A stretch of 64,000 nt of DNA from Microthrixaceae bacterium (GTDB taxonomy: Bacteria > Actinomycetota > Acidimicrobiia > Acidimicrobiales > Microtrichaceae), in contig JAMLGJ010000007.1 of the NCBI GenBank assembly GCA_023958095.1, forward strand, positions 48,355 to 112,354, read 5' to 3'. Below are positions 42,838 through 51,124 of this stretch, piece by piece (within the stretch, counting starts at the first letter, position 1; each line of letters starts with the position of its first letter). Below the pieces are notes generated by a model. The model searched no databases. It was not told where the DNA came from and saw only the letters and a list, made by a program, of their open reading frames with translations. A program made the position numbers and the translations under genes.

Positions 42838-43112
42838 CTGCCGCGCACCTCGCGCAGGAGTTGGTCTATGCGCACCCCGGCCCACAGCGGCATCGACATG
42901 GTGGGCTCCGGGCGGTCGCCGCGGTGTGCCGGGCGCAGCAGTCCCCTCGCGGCCAGGTCGGCGAGGGTCGGCTCCGTGCCCGCGGGTTCGATGGGGCCGA
43001 GCTGGGCCACCGGGTTGCCGTCGACGGTGATGACGACCCGTTCGCCTGCGCCGGCTCGCCTGGTCAGGGCCGCCAGGTTCGCCCGGAGTTGACGGATGCC
43101 GAGTTGCTCCAC
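42834..43112 (-). CDS. Antitoxin, Phd/YefM-like
   Basis: 92 residues. The N-terminal MEQLGIRQLRANLAALTRRA followed by ERVVITVDGNPVAQLGPI is the Phd/YefM DNA-binding fold; the C-terminal half (LWAGVRIDQLLREVRGR) should wrap the toxin. The stop overlaps the PIN toxin start by four bases. A perfect palindrome 22 bp upstream of the start is the likely autoregulatory operator. Confidence 0.88.
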   Translation of the reverse strand: MEQLGIRQLRANLAALTRRAGAGERVVITVDGNPVAQLGPIEPAGTEPTLADLAARGLLRPAHRGDRPEPTMSMPLWAGVRIDQLLREVRGR

Positions 43113-43133
43113 CCGGGAGAGGGTAACCGATTA

Positions 43134-43153
43134 TGTGTACACAGCGGTACACA
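43134..43153. promoter_or_regulatory. Toxin-antitoxin operator palindrome TGTGTAC-n6-GTACACA
   Basis: Perfect 7-bp arms (43134-43140 and 43147-43153) with a 6-bp centre, 22 bp upstream of the antitoxin start in the divergent spacer to an acyl-CoA dehydrogenase. The position fits autorepression by the Phd-like antitoxin or by its complex with the toxin. Confidence 0.7.
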
Positions 43154-43228
43154 GGGTTTCTGGTGACACGCCGGCCGGTGTGGTGGACTTCGGGCTCCAG
43201 AACCGACACGTTCCCAGGGGGACAACAG

Positions 43229-44344
43229 ATGAACTTCGCCTTCAGCGAGGAGCAGGAAGAACTCCGCAAGGTCGTCAAGGACTTCCTCAACAACAAGTCC
43301 GACGAGGCGACGGTGCGTGAGCTGATGGACACCACCGACGGCTACGACCCGGCGGTGTGGAACCAGATGGCCGAGCAGATGGGCCTGCAGGGTCTGATCC
43401 TGCCCGAGGAGTACGGCGGTTCCGGCTACTCCTTCGTCGAGCTGATCGTGGTGCTCGAGGAGATGGGGCGGCGCCTGCTGTGCGCCCCGTACTTCTCCAC
43501 CGTCGTGCTCGCCGGCCAGACGCTCGTGCACAGCGGTGACGAGGACGCGAAGGCGGCGTACCTGCCGGGCATCGCCTCGGGTGAGACGATCGCGACCCTC
43601 GCGTACACCGAGCCGAACGGCCGCTGGGACGAGTCCGCGGTCACCATGGAGGCGACCGCGGCCGGCGACGGCTACGAGCTGAGCGGTGAGAAGCTCTACG
43701 TGCTCGACGGCCACACCGCGAACCTGGTCATCACGGCGGCACGCACCGAGAACGGCATCAGCCTCTTCGCCGTCGAGGGTGACGCCGCCGGGCTGACCCG
43801 TACCCCGCTGTCCACGATGGACCAGACCCGCAAGCAGGCTCGCCTCGAGTACGACGGGGTCGCCGCGAAGCTGATCGGCACCGAGGGCGGCGGCTGGGAC
43901 GTGCTGTCCCGAGTGCTCGACCTGGCTGCGGTGGCGCTCGCCGCCGAGCAGGTGGGTGGTGCCCAGGAGGTGCTCGAATCAGCGGTGCAGTACGCGAAGG
44001 ACCGCGTTCAGTTCGGCCGGCCGATCGGCTCGTTCCAGGCGATCAAGCACAAGTGTGCCGACATGCTGCTCGAGGTCGAGTCGGCCAAGTCGGCTGCCTA
44101 CTACGCCGGCTGGTGCGCCGCCGAGCTGAACGACGAGCTGCCCTCGGTGGCCTCGCTCGCGAAGGCCTACTGCTCCGAGTCGTACTTCCACGCCGCAGCG
44201 GAGAACATCCAGATCCACGGCGGCATCGGATTCACCTGGGAGCACCCGGCGCACCTCTACTTCAAGCGTGCCAAGAGCTCCGAACTGCTCTTCGGGGATC
44301 CCACCTACCACCGCGAGCTGCTCGCCCAGCGCATCGGCATCTGA
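43229..44344 (+). CDS. Acyl-CoA dehydrogenase family protein
   Basis: 371 residues. N-terminal helical domain (FAFSEEQEELRKVVKDFL), FAD-binding loop around TLAYTEPNGRWDE, helix KDRVQFGRPIGSFQAIKHKCADM and C-terminal QIHGGIGFTWEHPAHLYFKRAK, typical of the FadE branch that acts on steroid side chains or branched acyl-CoAs as one half of a heteromer. The paired subunit is not adjacent. The start at 43229 follows the purine-rich CAGGGGGAC; the frame extends 32 codons upstream but contains the TA operator. A 49-nt hairpin lies 28 bp after the stop. Confidence 0.93.
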   Translation: MNFAFSEEQEELRKVVKDFLNNKSDEATVRELMDTTDGYDPAVWNQMAEQMGLQGLILPEEYGGSGYSFVELIVVLEEMGRRLLCAPYFSTVVLAGQTLVHSGDEDAKAAYLPGIASGETIATLAYTEPNGRWDESAVTMEATAAGDGYELSGEKLYVLDGHTANLVITAARTENGISLFAVEGDAAGLTRTPLSTMDQTRKQARLEYDGVAAKLIGTEGGGWDVLSRVLDLAAVALAAEQVGGAQEVLESAVQYAKDRVQFGRPIGSFQAIKHKCADMLLEVESAKSAAYYAGWCAAELNDELPSVASLAKAYCSESYFHAAAENIQIHGGIGFTWEHPAHLYFKRAKSSELLFGDPTYHRELLAQRIGI

Positions 44345-44372
44345 GCAGAACCCTCGAACTGCCCAAACCCTC

Positions 44373-44421
44373 GAACTGATCGTTCCGGTGCCCGACGTGT
44401 CGGCACCGGGACGATCAGTTC
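44373..44421. terminator. 49-nt hairpin, copy 2
   Basis: Same length and layout as 10216-10264. The stems differ from copy 1 at three left-arm positions, two of which are matched by compensatory changes in the right arm and one by a G-U-type pair; the centre differs by one base. It sits 28 bp after the acyl-CoA dehydrogenase stop and 52 bp before the next gene. Immediately before it, a partial copy of the left arm occurs (CCTCGAACTG at 44352-44361, repeated at 44369-44378). Confidence 0.75.
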
Positions 44422-44473
44422 GGCGGGGGTGGCCGGGCTGTTCGGTGGGGTGGCCGGGCCTAGGCTGGGTTCG

Positions 44474-44911
44474 ATGTGGTTCTGGGTGATCCTCCTGGCG
44501 ATCGGTACGTTCGCCATCGCCGCCGGAGCGGTCGGCTCGGTGACCGGCACGCTGGCGCAACGCTCCAGGCGCTCGGTCTACGACCTGGCCGAGGCGACCC
44601 ACTTCGTGGCAGACCGGCTGCCTGGCGAGGTCACCGCCCGGCTCTCCTACGACGATGTGGAGTCGGTCCTCGGGGCGCACTGCGACTACCTGGCCGAGAA
44701 GGGCATGGCCTCCGGGCGGGCGGTGGACGACCCCGGCGAGGAGCTCGTGTTGATCTCCGAGGACGACGCCACGGCGTGGGTCATCGGTGCCATGGACCGA
44801 CTGGGGATCGAGGTCTCCGACGAGGACGTGGTCTCGGTGCTCGAGGTCGAACAGGACTACTACCGGGCGATAGGGATGTTCGGTCCCGAGGTCTCCGAAC
44901 AGGGTCCCTGA
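44474..44911 (+). CDS. Conserved hypothetical with one N-terminal membrane helix
   Basis: 145 residues, no named family recognised. The first 24 residues (WFWVILLAIGTFAIAAGAVGSVTG) form a single transmembrane helix, leaving a cytoplasmic domain of about 110 residues: VYDLAEATHFVADRLPGEVTARLSYDDVESVLGAH and a second acidic helix-rich half. The pattern suggests a small membrane-tethered helical protein. It is followed, 99 bp later, by another small conserved gene on the same strand. Confidence 0.7.
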   Translation: MWFWVILLAIGTFAIAAGAVGSVTGTLAQRSRRSVYDLAEATHFVADRLPGEVTARLSYDDVESVLGAHCDYLAEKGMASGRAVDDPGEELVLISEDDATAWVIGAMDRLGIEVSDEDVVSVLEVEQDYYRAIGMFGPEVSEQGP

Positions 44912-45010
44912 GGGTACCTCCGGGGGTGCCCGTCCCCTGGCTGCACCCGAGCCGGGTGCGGAGCCGTAGGATGAGCGCCGACACCGACTGGAACGGATCC
45001 CCAGGGAGGG

Positions 45011-45229
45011 ATGATGCAGCGCCCCGGCAAGTTCGAACACAACCGATTCGTGGGGGACAAGCGAACCCAGGTCGTCTACGACGTCGACGAGCTGGGTGCG
45101 GAGCATGCCGATCTGATCGAGGAGCTGATGGAGGCGGAGACCTTCTTGTGCTTCGGCCCGGACACGCTCGCCGAGGCCCGCAACCGTGGGTACAGGCTCT
45201 TCGGTCCCCAGCGAGCCTCGACCGTGTGA
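45011..45229 (+). CDS. Small conserved hypothetical protein
   Basis: 72 residues, ATG preceded by GGGAGGGATG. Compact soluble sequence with no membrane segment or repeat: KFEHNRFVGDKRTQVVYDVDEL is followed by an acidic helix (EHADLIEELMEAETFLCFGPDTLAEARNRGY). The single Cys is not a metal site. Function unknown; real gene judged by ribosome binding site and amino acid composition. Confidence 0.65.
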   Translation: MMQRPGKFEHNRFVGDKRTQVVYDVDELGAEHADLIEELMEAETFLCFGPDTLAEARNRGYRLFGPQRASTV

Positions 45230-45271
45230 ACCGCGCGGTCGGTTCCACGATGGATGGCAGCTGCCTGACCG

Positions 45272-46150
45272 ATGGGAGGTGAACGGTCCGCCACGGCGCA
45301 ACCCGTGATGGACTACAGCTTCGACTCCGGCGGGCTCGTCCTGAGCGGACACCTGGCCGAGCCCGCCGACGGCGGCGCGAACCCACCCGGGCTGGTGCTG
45401 TGCCACGGCTTTCCCACTCGGGGCAGGGAGTCGCCGCAGTCGGGCATCTCGTTCCCGGAGCTGGCCGACCGGATCGCCTCGGAGCTGGGCTGGCTCGTGC
45501 TCGCCATGAACTTCCGCGGGTGTGGCAACGCCGAGGGGAACTTCTCCCTGCGGGGATGGCTCGATGACGTCGAGGCCGCCGTCGGGCACGTGTGCGAGCT
45601 CGGCGCGGTGGGTGTCTGGCTGGTGGGCTATGGCACCGGCGGTTCGCTCGCGGTGGTCGAGGGCGCCCGCAATCGCAGTGTCCGGGGTGTTGGGGCCATG
45701 GCCACGCCATCCGGATTCGACGACTGGGCCAAGCATCCCCGGAGGTTGCTGCTCCACGCGAGGCAGGTGCAGGTCATCAAGGACCAGGCATTCCCCGAGG
45801 ACTTCGACGCCTGGTCGGCCGAGCTCCGTTCGGTCAAGCCACTCGAGTCCGCTGCTGCGCTCGCACCACGACCCCTGCTGGTCATGCACGGAGACCGGGA
45901 CGACCTCACACAACTGGGCAACGGTCGGGCCATTGCAGAGGCGCATGGCTCGGCGGAGCTGCGCGTGCTGAGCGGGGCCGGTCATGAGTTGCGGCACGAC
46001 CCGCGTGCGGTGGCGGTTCTGATGGGTTGGCTGCGTCGCCAGCGCATCGCTTCGGAGATCGAGGGCTCGGGTGCATCGGCCACGTCGCAACGCGACGCCG
46101 GGGCCGACGGTGCCGCCGACGGTGCGGGAGCGCAGCCGCCGCCTCCGTAG
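45272..46150 (+). CDS. Alpha/beta-hydrolase fold protein lacking the nucleophile serine
   Basis: 292 residues (an ATG at 45308 would remove 12). The fold is clear: LVLCHGFPTRGR oxyanion region, strand LGWLVLAMNFRGCGNAEG, acid loop LVMHGDRDDLTQ and the catalytic His in LSGAGHELRHDPRA. At the nucleophile elbow, where GxSxG is expected, the sequence is G119-Y-G121-T-G123 (codons GGC TAT GGC ACC GGC), so the serine is a glycine. It may be inactive, use the adjacent Thr, or be a binding protein. The C-terminal 30 residues are Ala/Gly-rich and likely disordered. Confidence 0.85.
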   Translation: MGGERSATAQPVMDYSFDSGGLVLSGHLAEPADGGANPPGLVLCHGFPTRGRESPQSGISFPELADRIASELGWLVLAMNFRGCGNAEGNFSLRGWLDDVEAAVGHVCELGAVGVWLVGYGTGGSLAVVEGARNRSVRGVGAMATPSGFDDWAKHPRRLLLHARQVQVIKDQAFPEDFDAWSAELRSVKPLESAAALAPRPLLVMHGDRDDLTQLGNGRAIAEAHGSAELRVLSGAGHELRHDPRAVAVLMGWLRRQRIASEIEGSGASATSQRDAGADGAADGAGAQPPPP

Positions 46151-46159
46151 AATCCTGCC

Positions 46160-46747
46160 GTGACCGACGCTGCGATACCGATAACCGGCGACGAGCAGGC
46201 CGATGGCCTCCTCACGGAGAACCCCCTCGCGCTGCTCCTGGGAATGCTGTTGGACCAGCAGGTTCCCATGGAATGGGCCTTCCGTGGCCCAGCCACTCTT
46301 GCGGAGCGCCTCGGCGGCCTGGATGCCGCTTCGGTTGCACGCATGGATCCCGAGGAGTTCGTGGCCGTGTGTGCGCGCAAGCCGGCCATCCACCGCTTCC
46401 CGGCATCGATGGGTGAGAGGATCCACGCGGTGTGCACGGTGGTGGCCCAGGAGTACCAGGGCGACGCGGCGGCGATCTGGCGCGATGCGCAGGACGCCGA
46501 CGAGCTCCGTCGGCGTCTGTTGGCGCTGCCCGGCTACGGCGAGGAGAAGACCAAGATCTTCATCGCGATCCTCGCCAAGCGGTTCGGGATCCGTCCCGCC
46601 GGTTGGGAACGGGTCGCTGCACCCTTCAGCGACGCCGAACCCCGATCGGTGGCCGACGTGGACTCCCCGGAGTCACTCGCCCGTGTACGGGAGTGGAAGA
46701 AGATGATGAAGGCTGCCCGCAAGGCGAAGTCCGACCCGGTCGCCTGA
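46160..46747 (+). CDS. HhH-GPD family DNA repair protein
   Basis: 195 residues from a GTG nine bases after the preceding stop. The helix-hairpin-helix with LPGYGEEKTKIFIAIL lies in the second half; the N-terminal part LLGMLLDQQVPMEWAFRGPATLAERLGGLD is typical of the uncharacterised actinobacterial HhH-GPD family (TIGR03252). It should bind DNA nonspecifically through the HhH and may excise a damaged base; the catalytic Asp or Lys of classical Nth and MutY cannot be assigned with confidence. Arg/Lys-rich C-terminus. Confidence 0.85.
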   Translation: MTDAAIPITGDEQADGLLTENPLALLLGMLLDQQVPMEWAFRGPATLAERLGGLDAASVARMDPEEFVAVCARKPAIHRFPASMGERIHAVCTVVAQEYQGDAAAIWRDAQDADELRRRLLALPGYGEEKTKIFIAILAKRFGIRPAGWERVAAPFSDAEPRSVADVDSPESLARVREWKKMMKAARKAKSDPVA

Positions 46748-46855
46748 GACGATCGGATCATCCTGTGGGGCCGATGGGCCCTGTCTTCTCAAGTCCCGGG
46801 TGCTTCGCGTCGAGGGGAGCGGGGAACCTGAGACGAGCACCAGCCGGAGTAGACC

Positions 46856-47104
46856 GTGAAGAAGTGCCCCCACTGCCAGTTCCTCGTGCGCGAGGACTCG
46901 AGCACCTGTGAGGTGTGTTCGAAGCCACTGGGTGCCCCCACGTCGGTACCGGCCTTCGCCGCGGGCCAACGCAGCGGCGAGGAGGTGCTCGCCGCGAGGG
47001 TGGGGCCGAACGAGGCGGCGTTCCCCGCCGCCGCCGTGTGGCTCGTGGTCGTCGGTGTGCTGCTGGCCGCAGCAGTGGTGCTGAGCGGGATCCACTGGGC
47101 CTGA
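46856..47104 (+). CDS. Zinc-ribbon protein with one transmembrane helix
   Basis: 82 residues from a GTG. Four cysteines in KKCPHCQFLVREDSSTCEVCSKPLG form a zinc ribbon at the N-terminus; a hydrophobic segment (AVWLVVVGVLLAAAVVLSGI) near the C-terminus should anchor it in the membrane with the ribbon in the cytosol. Function unknown. Convergent with aceE. Confidence 0.75.
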   Translation: MKKCPHCQFLVREDSSTCEVCSKPLGAPTSVPAFAAGQRSGEEVLAARVGPNEAAFPAAAVWLVVVGVLLAAAVVLSGIHWA

Positions 47105-47158
47105 CACCCCACCTGGACGACCCCCGGCCCGAGCCATCCCTGCTCGGGGCCTCGGCGC

Positions 47159-49900
47159 TCAGGGAGTGATCCAACTCGGTGCGTCCTCGGTGGCTATCCC
47201 GTAGCGCCCGATGGCATCCGCGGCCGCCGAGGGTTCGAGGACGCCGGCATCGGCCAGTGCGTGCAGTACCGCCACCACGACGTGAGGGGCGTCGGTCTCG
47301 AAGAACCTGCGCAGCGCCTCCCGCGTGTCGGAACGGCCGAACCCGTCGGTTCCGAGCGACACGTAGGCCCGCCCCCTCGGGATCCAGCGTTCGATCTGGT
47401 CGGGCACCGCACGCATGAAGTCGGTCACCGCGACCACGGGACCCGAGCTGTCGGCGAGGATCTCGGTGACCCGCGGAGTGCGCTGCGGGTCGAGCGGGTG
47501 CAGGCGGTTCCATCGTTCCACCTCGAGTGCCTGCATCCTGAGCTGCTGGTAGGAGGTTGCAGACCACAACGAGGCACGTACGCCGTAGTGCTCGGCGAGG
47601 ATGTCGCGGGCCTCCACCGCGGATGCCCACGCAGTGCCCGAGAACAGGATGGTCGCCTCGGGTCCGTCACCGGCGGGCGCCTCGTGCCAGCGGTACAGCC
47701 CCTCGATCACGCCCCGTGCCACACGCGCACCACCGTCGCCGTCATCGGGCATGGGGGGCATCGGGTAGTTCTCGTTGTACAGGGTGATGTAGTAGAAGAC
47801 GTCCTCTCCGGGGGGTCCGTCGTCGGGGTACATGCGCCTGATTCCGTCGCGCACCACGAGGGCGGTCTCGAACGCGAAGGCCGGGTCGTAGCTGCGGCAC
47901 GCAGGGACCACGCTGGAGAGCACGTGGCTGTGACCGTCGTCGTGCTGCAGTCCCTCACCCAGCAGCGTCGTACGCCCCGCGGTGGCTCCCATGAGGAACC
48001 CGCGCGCCCTTGCGTCCGCCGCCGCCCAGATCAGGTCACCGACCCGTTGGAACCCGAACATCGAATAGAAGGTGAAGAACGGCACCATCGGGACTCCGCG
48101 GTGCGCATAGCTCGTGGCCGCCGCGATCCACGACGAGAGCGCTCCCGCTTCGGTGATGCCCTCCTCGAGGATCTGCCCCTGGGTGGACTCCCGGTAGCTG
48201 AGCAGCAGTTCGTGGTCAACGGGTTCGTAGAGCTGGCCCTGCGAGGCGTAGATGCCGATCTCGCGGAACAGCGAGTCCATGCCGAACGTGCGTGCCTCGT
48301 CGGGGATGATGGGCACGACGCGCGGCCCGAGGTCCTCGTCGCGGCACAGGTTGCGCAACAGGCGGGTGAACGCCGTGGTCGTACTGGCGGACTGCTGTCC
48401 CGAACCGGCGAGGATCTCGGCGAAGGGTTCCTCGCCCGGGCCCTTCAGGGGACGGGTGGTGCGGACCTCCCTGCTGGGCAGCGGCCCGTCGAGGGCGCGG
48501 CGCCGTTCCAGGAGGTACTGCATCTCGGGTGAGTCCGCGGCCGGCAGGACATATGGGGGAATCCCGTCGGCCAGGCTCGAGTCGGGAAGCTGCTCCTGCA
48601 GGTGGAGGCGGTCGCGCAGCGCCATCAACTGCTCGGAGGTCATCTTCTTGATCTGGTGGGTGGAGTTGGCCCCCTCCACACCGGGACCCAGTGTCCATCC
48701 CTTGACCGTCTTGGCCAGGATCACCGTCGGAACGCCCTTGGTCTCAACCGCAGCGCGGTATGCCGCGTAGACCTTCGCGTAGTCGTGCCCACCGCGGGGA
48801 AGGGCGGTCAGGTCGTCGTCGGAGAGGTGCTCCACCATTGCCCGCAGGCGTGGGTCGGGTCCGAAGAAGCGCTCCCGGATGTAGCTGCCGTCCTCGGTGG
48901 CGAAACGTTGGAACTCGCCGTCCACGGTGGTGTTCATCTGGTTGAGCAGGACCCCGTCGGTGTCCCGGGCGAGCAACTCGTCCCAGCGCCGCCCCCAGAT
49001 CACCTTGATGACGTTCCAACCGGCTCCCCGGAAGATCGCCTCGAGCTCCTGGATGATCTTGCCGTTGCCGCGCACCGGTCCGTCCAGGCGCTGCAGGTTG
49101 CAGTTGATCACCCACGTGAGGTTGTCGAGGTGTTCACGGGCGGCGAGGGAAATGGAACCGAGGGTCTCGGGTTCGTCGACCTCCCCGTCGCCCACGAAGC
49201 ACCAGACCCGCGAGCCGGAGGTGTCGTCGATCCGGCGGTTGTGGAGGTACTTGTTGAACCGCGCCTGGTAGATCGACATGATCGGGCCGAGCCCCATGGA
49301 CACCGTCGGGTACTCCCAGAAGTCGGGCATCATGCGCGGGTGGGGGTAGGAGGACAGGCCCCGTCCGGTGCGTCCCGGCAGGTCGACCTCGAGGCGGAAC
49401 CGGTCCATGTCGGCCTCGCTGAGGCGCCCTTCCATGAAGGCCCTCGCGTAGATGCCCGGTGAGGCGTGGCCCTGGATGTACACGTGGTCGCCGGCGCCGC
49501 CCTCCTTGCCGCGGAAGAAGTGGTTGAAGCCCACCTCGTAGAGGGCCGCGGAAGAGGCGTAGGTGGAGAGGTGCCCGCCTATGCCGTCGGCAGCCTTGTT
49601 CGCCCGCACCACCTGCGCGGCCGCGTTCCAGCGCAGGTACCGCCTGATCGAGCGTTCCATGTCCTCGTCGCCGGGGAACCAGGGTTCGCGCTCGGGTGGG
49701 ATCGTGTTGACATAGGGGGTGGAAACGCTCGCCGGGGTCCCGATGGAGAGCTGTGCGGCGCGGGCGGTCAGGCGTGCCATCAGGTACTGGGCACGCGATG
49801 CGCCACGCTGGTCCACCACCGCCTCGAGGGAGTCGAGCCACTCCTCGGTCTCCGCCGGGTCGATGTCGGGTAGCTGGTGGGCGAACCCGTCGATGATCAT
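47159..49900 (-). CDS. aceE: Pyruvate dehydrogenase E1 component, homodimeric type
   Basis: 913 residues, matching AceE of actinobacteria and gammaproteobacteria (about 890-930). The thiamine diphosphate motif starts with GDGEVDEPETLGSI and ends with CNLQRLDGPV; YIQGHASPGIYARAF near the N-terminus is AceE-specific, and the C-terminal domain TDGFGRSDTREALRRFF is complete. It decarboxylates pyruvate and passes the acetyl group to E2 lipoate. No E2 or E3 gene is adjacent, as is common in actinobacteria. Upstream of the start is an 18-nt tandem repeat (49931-49985). Confidence 0.97.
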   Translation of the reverse strand: MIIDGFAHQLPDIDPAETEEWLDSLEAVVDQRGASRAQYLMARLTARAAQLSIGTPASVSTPYVNTIPPEREPWFPGDEDMERSIRRYLRWNAAAQVVRANKAADGIGGHLSTYASSAALYEVGFNHFFRGKEGGAGDHVYIQGHASPGIYARAFMEGRLSEADMDRFRLEVDLPGRTGRGLSSYPHPRMMPDFWEYPTVSMGLGPIMSIYQARFNKYLHNRRIDDTSGSRVWCFVGDGEVDEPETLGSISLAAREHLDNLTWVINCNLQRLDGPVRGNGKIIQELEAIFRGAGWNVIKVIWGRRWDELLARDTDGVLLNQMNTTVDGEFQRFATEDGSYIRERFFGPDPRLRAMVEHLSDDDLTALPRGGHDYAKVYAAYRAAVETKGVPTVILAKTVKGWTLGPGVEGANSTHQIKKMTSEQLMALRDRLHLQEQLPDSSLADGIPPYVLPAADSPEMQYLLERRRALDGPLPSREVRTTRPLKGPGEEPFAEILAGSGQQSASTTTAFTRLLRNLCRDEDLGPRVVPIIPDEARTFGMDSLFREIGIYASQGQLYEPVDHELLLSYRESTQGQILEEGITEAGALSSWIAAATSYAHRGVPMVPFFTFYSMFGFQRVGDLIWAAADARARGFLMGATAGRTTLLGEGLQHDDGHSHVLSSVVPACRSYDPAFAFETALVVRDGIRRMYPDDGPPGEDVFYYITLYNENYPMPPMPDDGDGGARVARGVIEGLYRWHEAPAGDGPEATILFSGTAWASAVEARDILAEHYGVRASLWSATSYQQLRMQALEVERWNRLHPLDPQRTPRVTEILADSSGPVVAVTDFMRAVPDQIERWIPRGRAYVSLGTDGFGRSDTREALRRFFETDAPHVVVAVLHALADAGVLEPSAAADAIGRYGIATEDAPSWITP

Positions 49901-49930
49901 CTCTGCCTCCGTCCCTGTCTCTGTGTGTGT

Positions 49931-49985
49931 CGCTGTGTGTGCCTCGGTCGGCTGTGCGTGCCTCGGTCGCTGCGTGTGTCTCGGT
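49931..49985. repeat. 18-nt tandem repeat in the aceE 5-prime region
   Basis: Three consecutive copies of CGCTGTGTGTGCCTCGGT-type units (18, 19 and 18 nt; 49931-49948, 49949-49967, 49968-49985) with a degenerate fourth after it. The array starts 31 bp upstream of the aceE start codon (aceE is on the minus strand), within the likely promoter or leader, and the RNase HI gene begins 38 bp beyond it on the other strand. Confidence 0.7.
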
Positions 49986-50022
49986 CGCTGTGTCGGTGCC
50001 TGCCAGGTTCTAGGTTGCGGCG

Positions 50023-51114
50023 ATGGTCGAACCGCACCACTCTCCCACCCCCACAGGCGGTAGTGGTGCCACGGTGGTCTTCACCGATGGTGCCTGTTCC
50101 GGCAACCCCGGCCCCGGGGGCTGGGCGTGGGTCTCCCGGCACGGGGAGTGGGCAGCGGGGTTCGATCCCGACACCACCAACCAGCGCATGGAGCTCACGG
50201 CGGTCATCGAGGCCTGTGAGGCACACGAGGGGCCGTTGCACGTCGTGTCGGACTCGACCTACGTGGTGAACTGCTGGCGCGACCGCTGGTGGCAGGGCTG
50301 GCTGAAGCGTGCGTGGAAGAACTCGCGCCGCGAGCCGGTGGCCAACCGGGACCTCTGGGAGCTGCTCGTCCCGCACTTCCGGGACCGTGAGGAGCTCACC
50401 CTCGAGTGGGTCAAGGGTCATTCCGGTGAGCACCTGAACGAACTGGCGGACCGCCTCGCGGTGGGCGCGGTGCAGCGGAGGGGGCCCTCGGCGGGCACTG
50501 GTGAACCTCCAGCGGAAGTCCTCGGCGTGGACGGTCGTCGGACGGCGGCGCCCCAACAGGCCGCGCAGGAGCAGTCGCGCTCCGCCCGGCGGCGTTCGGC
50601 CGACCCCCGGGTGCCCGAGGGGCACCTGCTGGTGGTGACCGGGTCGCGCGAGCCCGACGCGCATCCGGACCTGCGCGGGGAGATGAGGCGGATCCTCGAG
50701 GCCAAGGCGCAGCTGCATTCCGACCTGGTCGTGCTGACCGGACTGCGCCGCGGAGCCGAGACGGTGGCGGCGGACGCTGCACTCGATGCATCCGTGCGGT
50801 ACGTCGTCGTGCTGCCGTATCCGGATCCGGTGGCGGGATGGCCCGAACGCGAGACCTCTGAGTTCCTGGCCAGGCTCGGCACCGCGGAGTCGGTGGTCAC
50901 GCTCGAGAAGCAGCGGCCCGGTGACCTCGCGGGCCGCCGCAGCGCCCTCGACCGGCGCGACGGCTGGCTGCGCAGCGTGGCCGACGAGGCGATCGTGGTG
51001 ACCGACCCCGCCGACGACGACTCGGTGGGGTCCCTGCGACGCTGGGAGAAGGCCCTGGGCGACGAACTGTGGGTCCTCGAGGTGCCCGGAGGAGCTGAGG
51101 GGTGGCGCAGCTAG
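50023..51114 (+). CDS. RNase HI fused to a Rossmann/SLOG-like domain
   Basis: 363 residues. The first 150 are a complete RNase HI: catalytic residues D22 (VVFTDGACSGNPGPGG), E57 (NQRMELTAV), D77 (VVSDSTYVV) and D143 (HLNELADRLA), with H133 in KGHSGEH. A linker of about 50 residues follows (Ala/Gln/Arg-rich), then a second domain of about 160 residues: LLVVTGSREPDAHPDLRGEMRRILEAK, LVVLTGLRRGAETVAADAAL, RYVVVLPYPDPVAGWPE and EAIVVTDPADDDS. The alternating strands, TGS and TGLRRGAE segments resemble the SLOG/LOG (DprA, YspA-like) nucleotide-binding fold. RNase HI removes RNA from RNA-DNA hybrids. What the second domain binds is not known. Confidence 0.85.
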   Translation: MVEPHHSPTPTGGSGATVVFTDGACSGNPGPGGWAWVSRHGEWAAGFDPDTTNQRMELTAVIEACEAHEGPLHVVSDSTYVVNCWRDRWWQGWLKRAWKNSRREPVANRDLWELLVPHFRDREELTLEWVKGHSGEHLNELADRLAVGAVQRRGPSAGTGEPPAEVLGVDGRRTAAPQQAAQEQSRSARRRSADPRVPEGHLLVVTGSREPDAHPDLRGEMRRILEAKAQLHSDLVVLTGLRRGAETVAADAALDASVRYVVVLPYPDPVAGWPERETSEFLARLGTAESVVTLEKQRPGDLAGRRSALDRRDGWLRSVADEAIVVTDPADDDSVGSLRRWEKALGDELWVLEVPGGAEGWRS

Positions 51115-51124
51115 GTTTGTCGGT

